A DNA stretch of 64,000 nucleotides from Streptomyces sp. JHA26 (GTDB lineage Bacteria; Actinomycetota; Actinomycetes; Streptomycetales; Streptomycetaceae): positions 62,001-126,000 of the forward strand of contig NZ_BDJC01000008.1 in assembly GCF_002005565.1 (NCBI RefSeq). The letters run 5' to 3'. Numbering within the stretch: position 1 is the first letter of the stretch; each line of letters begins with the position of its first letter. Positions 16,977 through 25,390 of this stretch are shown piece after piece. Below the pieces are notes generated by a model, which saw only the letters and a list, made by a program, of their open reading frames with translations, ran no database searches and was not told the DNA's origin. The position numbers were made by a program, and so were the translations under genes.

Positions 16977-17930
16977 ATGCTGAACGTCCGCCGTCTGCTC
17001 CTGCTCACCGAAGCCGCCGAACGTGGCTCGCTCACCGCCGCCGCCGAAGCCATGGGCATGACCACCTCGGCCGCCTCGCAGCAGATGTCCCTGCTCGAAC
17101 GCGAGGCCGGGCAGCCATTGATCGAGCGTCTGCCGCGCGGGATCCGCCCCACCCCGGCCGGCGCCGCACTGGCGGAACGCGGACGGACGATCCGCCGCGA
17201 ACTGCGTGCCGCCCGGGCGGACCTGGAGTCGTTCGCCGACCTCGGCCAAGGCACCCTGCGGCTCGGTTCCTTCCCCACCGCCAGCGCCTCGCTGCTGCCG
17301 CTGGCGCTCACCCGTTTCCGCCGCCGCCACTCCGGAGTCCGCATCGAGGTGCGCGCCGGAGTCCTGGCCGAACTCCGCGAGATGCTGCTCACCGGCGAAG
17401 TCGAGCAGGCACTGCTGTGGGACTACAGCTGGAGCCGCGTCGACGACCCGGCTCTGAGCCTCACCCATCTCCTCGACGACCCCACGGTGCTGGTGGTGCC
17501 CGCCGACTCGCCCCTGTGTGCCGACCCGGCCGTGCGCCTGGGAGACCTGGCCAACCAGGAGTGGATCATCCGGGCCGACAACCACCCCGTCGCCGACGTG
17601 CTGCGCCGCAGCTGCCGTCAGGCAGGTTTCGAACCGCGCATCGCCTACGCCTCGCACGACTACCAGGAGGCACAGGCCATGGTGGCGGCCGGTCTCGGCA
17701 TCGCGCTGGCGCCCCGGCTCGCTCTCACCAGCCGCCGCAGCGACGTCCGTCTCCTGCCCTTCGCCTCCGACGTGCCCGCCCCCACCCGTCGCGTCCTGCT
17801 CGCCAGTGCGCGCTCCCGGCCCGCGACCCCGCCCGCGGAGGCGATGGCCCGGGTCCTGCGTGCAGTGGCGCAGCGCTTCGCGGATCCCGGACTGCACCGG
17901 GCCCAACTGGGCGCGGTGCGCCGGAGCTGA
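16977..17930 (+). CDS. LysR-type transcriptional regulator
   Basis: 317 aa. N-terminal winged HTH (LNVRRLLLLTEAAERGSLTAAAEAMGMTTSAASQQMSLLEREAGQPLIER) followed by two periplasmic-binding-like effector lobes (LRLGSFPTASASLLPLAL onward, hinge near residue 170, final VLLASARSR). It is divergent from prpF, the classical layout for a regulator of the neighbouring pathway, and should respond to the acid substrate. Start ATG 16977 gives the family's usual N-terminus; TAAACT at 16964-16969 looks like its -10 box only seven bases upstream and there is no ribosome site, so translation is probably leaderless. Family length normal. Confidence 0.9.
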   Translation: MLNVRRLLLLTEAAERGSLTAAAEAMGMTTSAASQQMSLLEREAGQPLIERLPRGIRPTPAGAALAERGRTIRRELRAARADLESFADLGQGTLRLGSFPTASASLLPLALTRFRRRHSGVRIEVRAGVLAELREMLLTGEVEQALLWDYSWSRVDDPALSLTHLLDDPTVLVVPADSPLCADPAVRLGDLANQEWIIRADNHPVADVLRRSCRQAGFEPRIAYASHDYQEAQAMVAAGLGIALAPRLALTSRRSDVRLLPFASDVPAPTRRVLLASARSRPATPPAEAMARVLRAVAQRFADPGLHRAQLGAVRRS

Positions 17931-17984
17931 ACCGTTGACGCGACCTCCTGCCGGCGGCCCGACCGCGCTCGACCTCCTCCGGGG

Positions 17985-18290
17985 AGGAGCAGAGCGGTTC
18001 AGCGGTTGCGGTCCGGCTGACGAGCGTCCGCGTGCTGGTGGGCAGGCCGTCGTCGAGGAGGCGCGGTCCGCCGCCGAGGAGGACGGGAAGACGGTGAGGG
18101 CCGGCCGATCGATCGTGCCGGCTCCGAGCAGCGCCTTGATGACGCTCGCGCTGGAGAGTACGAGGATGTCGCCGTCCCGGGTGCCCCTGAGGCCTTCGGC
18201 GACCTGGGTGGCCGGCTTGTCGACGATCGTCGTCCCTTCCCACGGTGCCGTCGCACCGGGGGCGGACTACACGTCCGTTTCGCCCATCGC
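17985..18290 (-). pseudogene. Decayed RibD-C/dihydrofolate-reductase-like gene
   Basis: On the minus strand one frame reads APWEGTTIVDKPATQ then TRDGDILVLSSASVIKALLG and TIDRPALTVFP, and the next frame continues PVLLGGGPRLLDDGLPTS and RTLVSRTATAE. Joined, these match the C-terminal two thirds of the RibD C-terminal-domain (DHFR-like reductase) family. The break is a one-base loss near 18085; an in-frame TAG at about 18267 interrupts the upstream part and the N-terminal beta strand with its YVSxSLDG motif is not found. It is therefore a non-functional remnant. The 300 bases further upstream (to 18590) hold a short hydrophobic stretch but no gene I can support. Confidence 0.7.
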
Positions 18291-18590
18291 GCGTGCGGCG
18301 AGTTCTTGCGGACGGGGCCGGTTCAGCCGCGTGCCCGCTCACCCGCACGCCCAGGAGCCCGTAGGCGAGGAGCACCACGCCCGCGATGGACAGGGGGGCC
18401 GGGCCCCGAGGCCCGGGCGCGTCGGTCTCGTTCACGGAACCGCACGTCGAACACCTGTGGGTGCATGACGGCCGAACCTGGCAGCTGCCACGGAACGTGC
18501 CGGAAACGGGTCATCGTGAGAACGACCGGGGCCGACCCCTGATCACCGGAACGCAGCGCTGTCCGGCGAGACCGCACCCCCGCCCCGCGA

Positions 18591-18637
18591 CCGGCGGGGA
18601 CGGTCCTCACTCGTCCAGGAGGGACCGTCCCCGCCGG
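18591..18637 (-). terminator. Terminator of the CBM3-GH16 gene
   Basis: 16-bp GC-rich inverted repeat with a 15-base loop, just beyond the stop at 18644. Arms pair without mismatch. Confidence 0.75.
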
Positions 18638-18643
18638 GCCGGG

Positions 18644-20077
18644 TCAGGAGGTGGGGACCTCGTCCACGAACGACGTGCCGGCGCTGCGGAAGGCGGTGAC
18701 CTTCGCCGCCACCTGCGCCGGGGTCAGCACCTGGTCCTTGACGTGCAGGACGTAGTCGACCTGCTGGTCGTAGGCGCGCGGTGTCGTCGACGTCTGGCCG
18801 TTCAGGTCGATCAGCCACTGGTTGAAGTTGATCGACATCGGCCGCTCGGGCAGGTACTGCGCACCATGCGTGCCGAAGAGCTGCCCGTCCACGTAGTACG
18901 TGATCGCGCTGTCGTCGATCGTGACCACCAGGTCGTGCCAGCCCGCGTAGCTGGTCCGGGACTCCGAGTGCTGGTTGACGGCCTGCCAGGGCTCGGGGTT
19001 GTAGGTCTCCCAGGACGTCGTGTAGAGGATGTTCGACGGCTCGCCCCACCCGCCGTTGGGCAGGTACTCGAAGTCGTACTCGGCGTAGTCGTCGGCCATC
19101 GGGGCCTTGAGGTCGTTGATGGTGAAGAACGTCTGCACCAGGTGGTCCCCGTCCGGCCCGGACCTGGGGGTGTCCGAGAACTTCACGCGGGCCGCGTAGG
19201 TGCCGTTCCTGAACTTCATGGACTTGGTGAGGACCTCGGTGTGCGTGGTGGACGCGCCGGTGCCCGCCGTGGAGGTCTCCAGGTTCATCACCGAGTTGCC
19301 GCCCGAGGACACGAAGGTGACCTTGGACGGGTCCCAGGTGGCTCCCGGTACGCCGGGGCCGCCGGAGTTGGAGCGCACGCTCCAGCCGTGCGCGGAGATC
19401 GCCGGGTCGCTGTGCGAGCTGTAGTCGAAGTCGTCGAACAGGGTCTTCCCGTCGCCGGGCGGGTCCGTCGGATCGGTCGGATCGGTCGGGTCCGTGGGGT
19501 CGTTGCCCTCCGGCGCCGTACCCCAGACGGTGGTGCCGGCCAGCTGGGCGGTGACCTTGGTCCAGTCCGTGTACGAGGTCCGGGCCCCGTCGAAGGAGTA
19601 GTCGTCGCTCTGGCGCAGGGTCTGCCAGTCGCTCCGGTGGAAGCGCAGTTGCATGTCCCCGGTGTTCGCGCCGGGGGCCAGGGAACCGGCGGCCGGCGTG
19701 AAGCCGATCTCCAGGTAGCGGTCGGCCGTCGCGGTCGGATTGCCCAGGGTGCCGAACGTGCCGGTGATGACCGAACACCCCTTGACCGCCCAGGAGCAGG
19801 CGAAGCGGTACGAGGTGCTCGGCGAGTCCGCCTTGAAGTAGTAGCGGATCTTCACCTGGCTGAGCTGTACGGCGGAGGAGCCGGTGTTGCGGACTTTGAG
19901 CCAGGGCTCCGTCTGGTCCGCGGTGGCCCCGCTCGCGCTGGTGCGGTACTGCACGCTGACGCCGCCGTCGGCGGCCGGCGCGGCCTGGGCGGGCAGCGCG
20001 GTCAGGGCGCCGCCGCCCACGAGGGCGGTCAGGGCGAGGGCCAGTCGGGTGCGGCCGAGGGTGGGTCGGTTTCCCAT
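18644..20077 (-). CDS. Secreted CBM3-GH16-like glycan hydrolase
   Basis: 477 aa. Sec signal peptide (about 1-32, LALALTALVGGGALTALPAQA), then a CBM3-type cellulose-binding domain (about 38-187: SVQYRTSASGATADQTEPWLKV, RYYFKAD, LEIGF, QSDDYSFDG, VWG), a TDP-repeat linker (about 192-208), and a concanavalin-fold domain resembling GH16 (about 212-450). The GH16 triad-like motif is E333-Y-D335-F-E337. GH16 enzymes cut beta-1,3/1,4-glucans or related polymers. Start ATG 20077 follows GAAAGGAA. It lies behind the GH20-importer operon on the same strand, but a dyad at 20098-20115 and a 129-base gap suggest separate control. Actual substrate is unproven. Confidence 0.78.
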   Translation of the reverse strand: MGNRPTLGRTRLALALTALVGGGALTALPAQAAPAADGGVSVQYRTSASGATADQTEPWLKVRNTGSSAVQLSQVKIRYYFKADSPSTSYRFACSWAVKGCSVITGTFGTLGNPTATADRYLEIGFTPAAGSLAPGANTGDMQLRFHRSDWQTLRQSDDYSFDGARTSYTDWTKVTAQLAGTTVWGTAPEGNDPTDPTDPTDPTDPPGDGKTLFDDFDYSSHSDPAISAHGWSVRSNSGGPGVPGATWDPSKVTFVSSGGNSVMNLETSTAGTGASTTHTEVLTKSMKFRNGTYAARVKFSDTPRSGPDGDHLVQTFFTINDLKAPMADDYAEYDFEYLPNGGWGEPSNILYTTSWETYNPEPWQAVNQHSESRTSYAGWHDLVVTIDDSAITYYVDGQLFGTHGAQYLPERPMSINFNQWLIDLNGQTSTTPRAYDQQVDYVLHVKDQVLTPAQVAAKVTAFRSAGTSFVDEVPTS

Positions 20078-20097
20078 CCGGGTTCCTTTCGGCGGGA

Positions 20098-20115
20098 CTT
20101 CCGCGGACGCGGAAG
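20098..20115. promoter_or_regulatory. Dyad upstream of the CBM3-GH16 gene
   Basis: CTTCCGCGGACGCGGAAG, 8-bp arms and 2-base centre, 20 bases before the start codon. Could be an operator or a 5'-UTR hairpin close to the ribosome site. Confidence 0.5.
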
Positions 20116-20206
20116 CGTCGGTGGGTGGTGCGGGATGTGGGGGAACGACAAGGGGGGCGGCCAGGGGGAGTGTCAAGGAGGGGGTGGCAGAGGGGGAGCG
20201 GCCCGT

Positions 20207-21784
20207 TCAGCGGACGCCGCCCGCCTGCGGTGGCACCGGCAGGCGGGTCGGCGGTACGTCGTGCGGTACGTTCAGGGCGTCCAGGCGGGCCCGGTGCCCC
20301 GCCAGCCGGGCGGTGAAGTCCCCTCGGCCCGACGTGCCGTCCCAGACCCGTTCGGCGAGGGCGCACAGCCGGGGGTAGAGGAGGTACTCGATGTGTTCGG
20401 GCGTCGACGCGAACTCCGTCCACAACTGGCCCTGGGCGCCCAGCAGTCGCGAGGCCACCTCCGGCTCGGGTGCCGGCGGCGTGAGGTCGACGTCGTACGC
20501 CGCGCGCAGGTCGACGATCACGCCGGGTTGCGCGGGCGGTTCGCCGGGCCCGGGGCCGCGCGCGTAGTCGAAGTAGGTGGCGCGGTGGTCGGCCTGTACG
20601 ACCTGGTGGCCGCGCCGGGCCGCGGCGCGGGCGCCTCCGCGGTCCCGCCAGCTGATCACCGTGCACTCCGGGGGCAGTGGGACGCCGGTCTCGGCCCAGA
20701 CCACCGGGCGTCGGCCCGCGCGCACCAGGTGCTCGGACATGCGGCCGATGAACCAGGGGTGCAGCGACCGCGGCCCCGGCAGTCCCTCGCGTGCGGCCCG
20801 GTCCCTGGCCGCCGGGCTGCGCTCCCACTCGGTGGTGGGGCACTCGTCGCCGCCGATGTGCACGTACGGCGAGTCGAAGACGTCCATCACCTCGTCCAGG
20901 ACGGTGCGGAAGAAGTCCAGGACGTGGTCGCCGGTGCCGAGGACGTTCTCGCACACCCCCCACTCGGTCCACACGTCGAGCCTGCGGGCCGGGTCGGTGC
21001 CCAGCTCGGGGTAGGCGGCCAGGGCGGCGCGGACGTGCCCGGGCACCCCGGTCTCCGGCATCACCGTCACGCCGCGCTCGGCCGCGTAGGCGACCAGTCC
21101 CCGCAGTTCCTGTCCGGTGTACGCGCCGCCGTGCGGTACCCCGTCGAAGCGGTCGCTGCCGGCCGGGCCGACCATCGACTCCGTCCGTCGGCCACCGACC
21201 TCGGTGAGTCTCGGGTGGGCGGTCACCGGCATCCGCCAGCCCTGGTCGTCGGTGAGGTGGAGGTGGAAGACGTTCAGTTTGTGCAGGGCCATCAGGTCGA
21301 TGTGGCGGCGCAGGTAGGACACCGGCTGGAAGTGCCGGGCCACGTCGAGGTGGGAGCCGCGCCAGGAGTGGCGGGGCACGTCGGTGATCTCCACGGCGGG
21401 CAGGTCCCACACCGTCCCGCGCACCGGCCGCCCGGACAGGGCCTCGTACGGCAGCAGTTGCCGTACCGTCTGCACACCGTGCAACAGTCCGGCGGGGCGG
21501 GCGGCGCGCAGCAGGACCCCCTGCGGGCTCACCGTCAGGCCGTACCCCTCGTCGCCCAGGCCGCTCAGGGCGGCGTCGAGGGCGAGGACGAAGGTGCCGT
21601 CGGGGGAGGTCTCCAGGGGCAGTCCGGTGGCCGGGGCGAGCAGGGCGCGCAGCAGGGCCGCGGCCGGTCCGGCCCCGGGGGTGACCCGCAGCCGGGTCGT
21701 GGCGTCGAGGCGGAAGCGGCCGGAGCGGGTGGACAGGCGGCGGGGGCGGGGGACGAGGGCCAGTTCGGGGCGTGGCACATCCAC
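20207..21784 (-). CDS. Beta-N-acetylhexosaminidase, GH20
   Basis: 525 aa. GH20 N-terminal domain 2 (about 8-130) and catalytic barrel (about 135-480). The catalytic Asp-Glu pair is D313-E314 in YVHIGGDECPTTEW; other family marks are HLDVARHF, HLHLTDDQGWRMP, MPETGVPGH and GAQGQLWTEF. It removes terminal GlcNAc/GalNAc from chitobiose or other oligosaccharides. No signal peptide, so it should act in the cytosol on sugars brought in by the ABC importer encoded just upstream, as DasD-type enzymes do. Start ATG 21784. It is the last gene of the importer operon, 76 bases after the second permease. Confidence 0.92.
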   Translation of the reverse strand: MDVPRPELALVPRPRRLSTRSGRFRLDATTRLRVTPGAGPAAALLRALLAPATGLPLETSPDGTFVLALDAALSGLGDEGYGLTVSPQGVLLRAARPAGLLHGVQTVRQLLPYEALSGRPVRGTVWDLPAVEITDVPRHSWRGSHLDVARHFQPVSYLRRHIDLMALHKLNVFHLHLTDDQGWRMPVTAHPRLTEVGGRRTESMVGPAGSDRFDGVPHGGAYTGQELRGLVAYAAERGVTVMPETGVPGHVRAALAAYPELGTDPARRLDVWTEWGVCENVLGTGDHVLDFFRTVLDEVMDVFDSPYVHIGGDECPTTEWERSPAARDRAAREGLPGPRSLHPWFIGRMSEHLVRAGRRPVVWAETGVPLPPECTVISWRDRGGARAAARRGHQVVQADHRATYFDYARGPGPGEPPAQPGVIVDLRAAYDVDLTPPAPEPEVASRLLGAQGQLWTEFASTPEHIEYLLYPRLCALAERVWDGTSGRGDFTARLAGHRARLDALNVPHDVPPTRLPVPPQAGGVR

Positions 21785-21860
21785 GGGGCGGCTCCGGTGG
21801 TCGGCGGTGCGCGGCGGGCGGGCGACGAGGGTGGCGGGTCGGGGCGGCGGGCGTACGCGG

Positions 21861-22727
21861 TCAGCCCTTGACGCCTCCCGAGGCCAGTCCGGCGGTCACG
21901 TGCCGTTGCAGGGCCAGGAAGACGACCAGCGCGGGCAGGGCGAAGAGGGTGGAGGCCGCCATCGTGGCCCCCCAGTCGGTGCCGAAGGTCGACTGGAACG
22001 AGGAGAGCCACACCGGCAGGGTGCGGTTGTCCTGCTGCTTGATGATGAGGAAGTTGGCGTAGGTGAACTCGTTCCAGGCCGTGATGAAGCCGAACAGCGA
22101 GGTCGCCATCAGACCGGGTGCCAGCAGCGGGAACGCGACCCTGCGGAAGGCGCCGGCCCGGGTGCAGCCGTCGACCTGCGCCGCCTCCTCGAGCTCCGGC
22201 GGGATGCCCGCGATGAAGCCGCGCAGCACCACCACCGTGAACGGCAGTGTGATCATGAAGTAGACCAGCGTCAGCGTCGGCAGCCGGTCGAGCATGCCGG
22301 TGTCGCGGGAGATGATGTAGATCGGGATGATCAGGGACTCCCAGGGCGCCATCTGCGCGATGAACACCGCCAGCATGAACTGCCGGCGTCCGCGCCAGCG
22401 CATGCGGGCCACCGCGTAGGCGGCGCCGAGGGCGACCACCAGGGCCAGCAGCACCGCGCTGAGGGTCACCAGGACGCTGTTGCGCCAGAACAGCGCGAAA
22501 CCGTCCGCACCGACCGCCTTCCGGAAGTGGTCCAGCGTCCAGGTGCGGGGGAGGAGCCGCGGGTCGTACGACTGGATGTCCGTGGACGGCTTGAACGCGG
22601 TCGTGACCATCCAGTACACCGGGAACAGGCAGACGACGACGGTGAACGCGGCGGCCGTGTGGAGCGGGAGGCGGCGCAGTGCGCGGTGTCCGGGCCTGCG
22701 GCGCGCCGGGGGGTGCGGGACGCTCAC
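21861..22727 (-). CDS. Sugar ABC permease, MalG-like
   Basis: 288-aa inner-membrane component of a carbohydrate importer (CUT1 type) with six hydrophobic segments. The EAA loop is EEAAQVDGCTRAGAFRRVAFPLLAPGL, which docks the ATPase. The frame starts at GTG 22727 and overlaps the previous permease's stop by four bases (GTGA), so the two are translationally coupled. No ATP-binding gene is present in the operon; like dasABC and other Streptomyces CUT1 importers it probably borrows the shared MsiK ATPase (inference from the family). Confidence 0.92.
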   Translation of the reverse strand: MSVPHPPARRRPGHRALRRLPLHTAAAFTVVVCLFPVYWMVTTAFKPSTDIQSYDPRLLPRTWTLDHFRKAVGADGFALFWRNSVLVTLSAVLLALVVALGAAYAVARMRWRGRRQFMLAVFIAQMAPWESLIIPIYIISRDTGMLDRLPTLTLVYFMITLPFTVVVLRGFIAGIPPELEEAAQVDGCTRAGAFRRVAFPLLAPGLMATSLFGFITAWNEFTYANFLIIKQQDNRTLPVWLSSFQSTFGTDWGATMAASTLFALPALVVFLALQRHVTAGLASGGVKG

Positions 22728-23710
22728 AGCTGTTCACCCTCCTGACGGAAGAGCTGACGGAAGTAGAGGACGAGGACGCCGCTCATCAGCAGGAGCGTGA
22801 GCATCGAGGCGGCCGAGCCCAGGTCGTAGCGCTGGCCGGCCAGCGCGGTCTGCACGGCGTACACCGGCAGGATGGTGGTGGCCTCGCCCGGCCCGCCGCG
22901 GGTCATCACCCAGATCTGCACGAACGCCTTGAACGTCCAGATCACTTCGAGGGACAGGACGAGCATGAAGATCGGCCGGATCAGCGGGAAGGTGACGGAA
23001 CGGAAGAGGCGGACGGCCCCCGCGCCGTCCATCCGCGCCGACTCGTACAGCTCGGCCGGTACCGTGACCAGCGCCGAGTACAGCGTGATCGCGGCGAACG
23101 GCACCGACTGCCAGACGATCAGGACCACCACGATGGCGAACGCGGCCGTGCCGTTCGCGAACCAGGGGTAACCCTCGTAGGAGTCGAGACCGAGCCGGGT
23201 GAGGGTCTCGTTGACGATGCCGAACTCCGAGTGGAACAACCACTGGAAGACGGTGGTGGCCGCGACCACGGGCACGGCCCACACCAGCACCAGCGAGCTG
23301 AGGACCACCGTCCTGGCCACCCTGCCCAGCCGCTCCGTCATGAGCGCGACCAGCGTGGACAGCACCATGATCGCGACCACGCAGACGGCCATGAACACGA
23401 AGGTGCGGCGCACCACTTCCCAGAACTGCGGATCGCCCAGCAGCGTCCGGTAGTTGCGCGGTCCGACGAACTCGGCGTCGCCGAGGATCAGCTGGCGCAG
23501 CCGGAAGTCCTGGAAGGAGATGAGCACGGCGCGGGCCAGCGGATAGAGCAGCAGGTAGAGCATGCCCAGCACCGCGGGTGCGATCAACAGGTACGGCCAG
23601 AACGCCGCCCGGTCCGCCCCGGCCCGCCGGCCGCCCGGGTGCTTCGCGGGCGGCCGGCCGGGGCGGTGGCCGGTCCTGCGCGGTGCGCTCCGCTCACGGA
23701 CGGTCGACAC
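22724..23710 (-). CDS. Sugar ABC permease, MalF-like
   Basis: 328 aa. A cytosolic basic N-terminus of about 40 residues, then six transmembrane helices (FWPYLLIAPAVLGMLYLLLYP onward) and the EAA loop YESARMDGAGAVRLFRSVTFPLIRP. Partner of the MalG-like permease. Start GTG 23710 is chosen because AGGAGG lies five bases upstream. It follows the binding-protein gene by 89 bases. Substrate is likely an amino-sugar oligomer, judged from the GH20 gene in the same operon. Confidence 0.92.
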   Translation of the reverse strand: MSTVRERSAPRRTGHRPGRPPAKHPGGRRAGADRAAFWPYLLIAPAVLGMLYLLLYPLARAVLISFQDFRLRQLILGDAEFVGPRNYRTLLGDPQFWEVVRRTFVFMAVCVVAIMVLSTLVALMTERLGRVARTVVLSSLVLVWAVPVVAATTVFQWLFHSEFGIVNETLTRLGLDSYEGYPWFANGTAAFAIVVVLIVWQSVPFAAITLYSALVTVPAELYESARMDGAGAVRLFRSVTFPLIRPIFMLVLSLEVIWTFKAFVQIWVMTRGGPGEATTILPVYAVQTALAGQRYDLGSAASMLTLLLMSGVLVLYFRQLFRQEGEQL

Positions 23711-23799
23711 GGCGCCTCCTGATCCTCGGTCCCGGTCCTCGGGATGTCGTTCTCGGGGTGTCGTCCTCGGGATGTCGTTCTCGTGCGGTCCGGGGTCGG

Positions 23800-25068
23800 T
23801 CAGGAGCCGCTGTTGAGGGTGTCGGTGATCGTCGCGGACGCCTTCGCCGCCTCGGCCGCGGCGTCCTTGCCGGTGAGGACGGCCGTCATGTACTCCTTGA
23901 TCGGGTTCTTGGCCTCGATCGCCGCCCACTCGGGGGTGTTGGGCGTGGCGTGCCCGTTCGCGGCGCCCGCCGCCATCGCCGCGGTGCCCGGGTCGCCGGA
24001 GACGGCGCTCGCCAGCGTGGTCCTGTTCGGTACGTAGCTCATGGCGACCGCGAGCTTCTTCTGCCAGGCGTCCCCGGTCAGTTCCCGCAGGAAGGTGAAG
24101 GCCTCCTCCTGGTGCGCGGCGACGGCCGGGACGATCAGGTCGGAACCGCCGGTGAAGACGGCGCCCGGCTGGTCGGCGGTCTTGCCGGGGATCGGGAAGA
24201 AGCCCAGCTTCCCCTTCAGCGCGGGGTTCTTCTCCTCGATCACCTTCGCGCCGCCGGGGACGGCGATGATCTGCGCGATCTGCTCCTTCGCCATCACCTC
24301 CGCCTGCGGCGGCTGCGCCTCGTCCGAGTCCTTGGGGCCCTTGCCGAGGGACTGGAGGCGCCGGTAGAAGTCCATCGCCCGCAGGGCCTCGGGGCTGTCC
24401 AGGCCGCCCTTCCACGTCCCGCCCGACTCGACGGCCAGGTCGCCGCCCTCGTCCCAGACGAAGCCGGAGAGGACGTACCAGTTCTGACCCGGGAGGTAGA
24501 TGCCCTGGGTCCCGTCCTTGTCGAGCTTGCGACCGGCCTCCAGCCACTGGTCCCGGGTCTTGATCCCGGCGGCGTCCACCCCGGCCTTCTCGAACAGGTC
24601 GGTGCGGTAGATGACGACCCGGTTGGCCGCGTAGTAGGGGATGCCGTACTGCTTGCCGTCGTAGCGGCCGGGTTCCGCGAGGCCCTTGATCCAGTCGTCG
24701 CCGCCGAGTTCGGCCACGCGGTCGGAGAGGTCGGTGAGGCCGCCGCTCTGGGCGTACTGGGCGACCTGGGTGTTGCCGACCTCGATGACGTCGGGGGCGT
24801 CGTTGCTGGCCAGGGCGGCGGTGACCTTCTCGCCGATGCCCTCCCACTCCTGGATCTGGATCTTGACGTCGATGTCGGGGTGGGCCTTCTCGAAGCCCGT
24901 CTCGAACTCCTGCTGGAAGCCGGCCGAGACGCTGTCGCGCATGAGCCACACGTCCAGGGCGGTCCTGCCGCCGCCGGCGTCGCCGGAGGATCCGCCGGAC
25001 GACGAACAGCCGGCGAGGCCGGCGCCGAGCACCAGCGTGGAGAGCACGGCGAGCGAACGGTACTTCAC
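23800..25068 (-). CDS. Sugar ABC substrate-binding lipoprotein
   Basis: 422 aa. Lipoprotein signal with lipobox LAGC (Cys about residue 21) then a Ser/Gly linker and a type-I solute-binding fold of CUT1 importers (LDVWLMRDSVSAGFQQEF, APDVIEVGNTQVAQYA, GIPYYAANRVVIYRTDLFEKAG, QNWYVLSGFVWDEGG). It should capture the extracellular sugar, probably GlcNAc-containing, and deliver it to the permeases. Start ATG 25068. Upstream is a 322-base divergent region with several GACCA elements resembling half-sites of the DasR operator. It is the first gene of the operon. Confidence 0.92.
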   Translation of the reverse strand: MKYRSLAVLSTLVLGAGLAGCSSSGGSSGDAGGGRTALDVWLMRDSVSAGFQQEFETGFEKAHPDIDVKIQIQEWEGIGEKVTAALASNDAPDVIEVGNTQVAQYAQSGGLTDLSDRVAELGGDDWIKGLAEPGRYDGKQYGIPYYAANRVVIYRTDLFEKAGVDAAGIKTRDQWLEAGRKLDKDGTQGIYLPGQNWYVLSGFVWDEGGDLAVESGGTWKGGLDSPEALRAMDFYRRLQSLGKGPKDSDEAQPPQAEVMAKEQIAQIIAVPGGAKVIEEKNPALKGKLGFFPIPGKTADQPGAVFTGGSDLIVPAVAAHQEEAFTFLRELTGDAWQKKLAVAMSYVPNRTTLASAVSGDPGTAAMAAGAANGHATPNTPEWAAIEAKNPIKEYMTAVLTGKDAAAEAAKASATITDTLNSGS

Positions 25069-25209
25069 GGTTCACCTCTGGGGGGGCTGGAGTCTGGGAG
25101 GGCTCGGGAGCCGTCGGAGCCGAGATCAGGCGGAGCCGGGTTCTGCCGGAGCCGGGTTCCGGCGAGCCTGCGGAAGCGGGGCGGGGGCGAGGGCGGAGCA
25201 TCCGTACTT

Positions 25210-25268
25210 GACCAGTAGGGAGCGCGGTGCTTACCAGTGAGCGTTGGTCGAAGGTGGCATAGACCAAT
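25210..25268. promoter_or_regulatory. Cluster of GACCA half-sites before the binding-protein gene
   Basis: GACCAGT at 25210-25216, TACCAGT at 25232-25238, and a spaced dyad TTGGTC-N12-GACCAA at 25244-25267. These look like halves of the DasR-type operator (ACTGGTCTAGACCAGT), but only the single half-sites, not the full 16-bp palindrome, are present. Likely target of the divergent GntR protein (inference). Confidence 0.55.
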
Positions 25269-25362
25269 GGGGGCGTCAACCCCCTCTGCGTGAAACGACT
25301 TTGGCCGTCCTCGTCCGTCCCGGACGGCTGGATCACGGCGAGGTGGACAGGTAGGGTCGGTT

Positions 25363-25377
25363 GACCAGCAGACCAGT
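25363..25377. promoter_or_regulatory. Tandem GACCAG site before the GntR gene
   Basis: GACCAGC then AGACCAGT in direct orientation, 14 bases before the GntR start codon and overlapping the likely leader. Consistent with autoregulation. Confidence 0.5.
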
Positions 25378-25390
25378 CAGGGAGTGCCGC

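Noticed and set aside
18386..21871. A 1161-codon plus-strand frame opposite the CBM3-GH16 and GH20 genes
   Set aside because: Low-complexity Arg/Gly/Val shadow; the minus strand carries full CBM3, GH16-like and GH20 domains.
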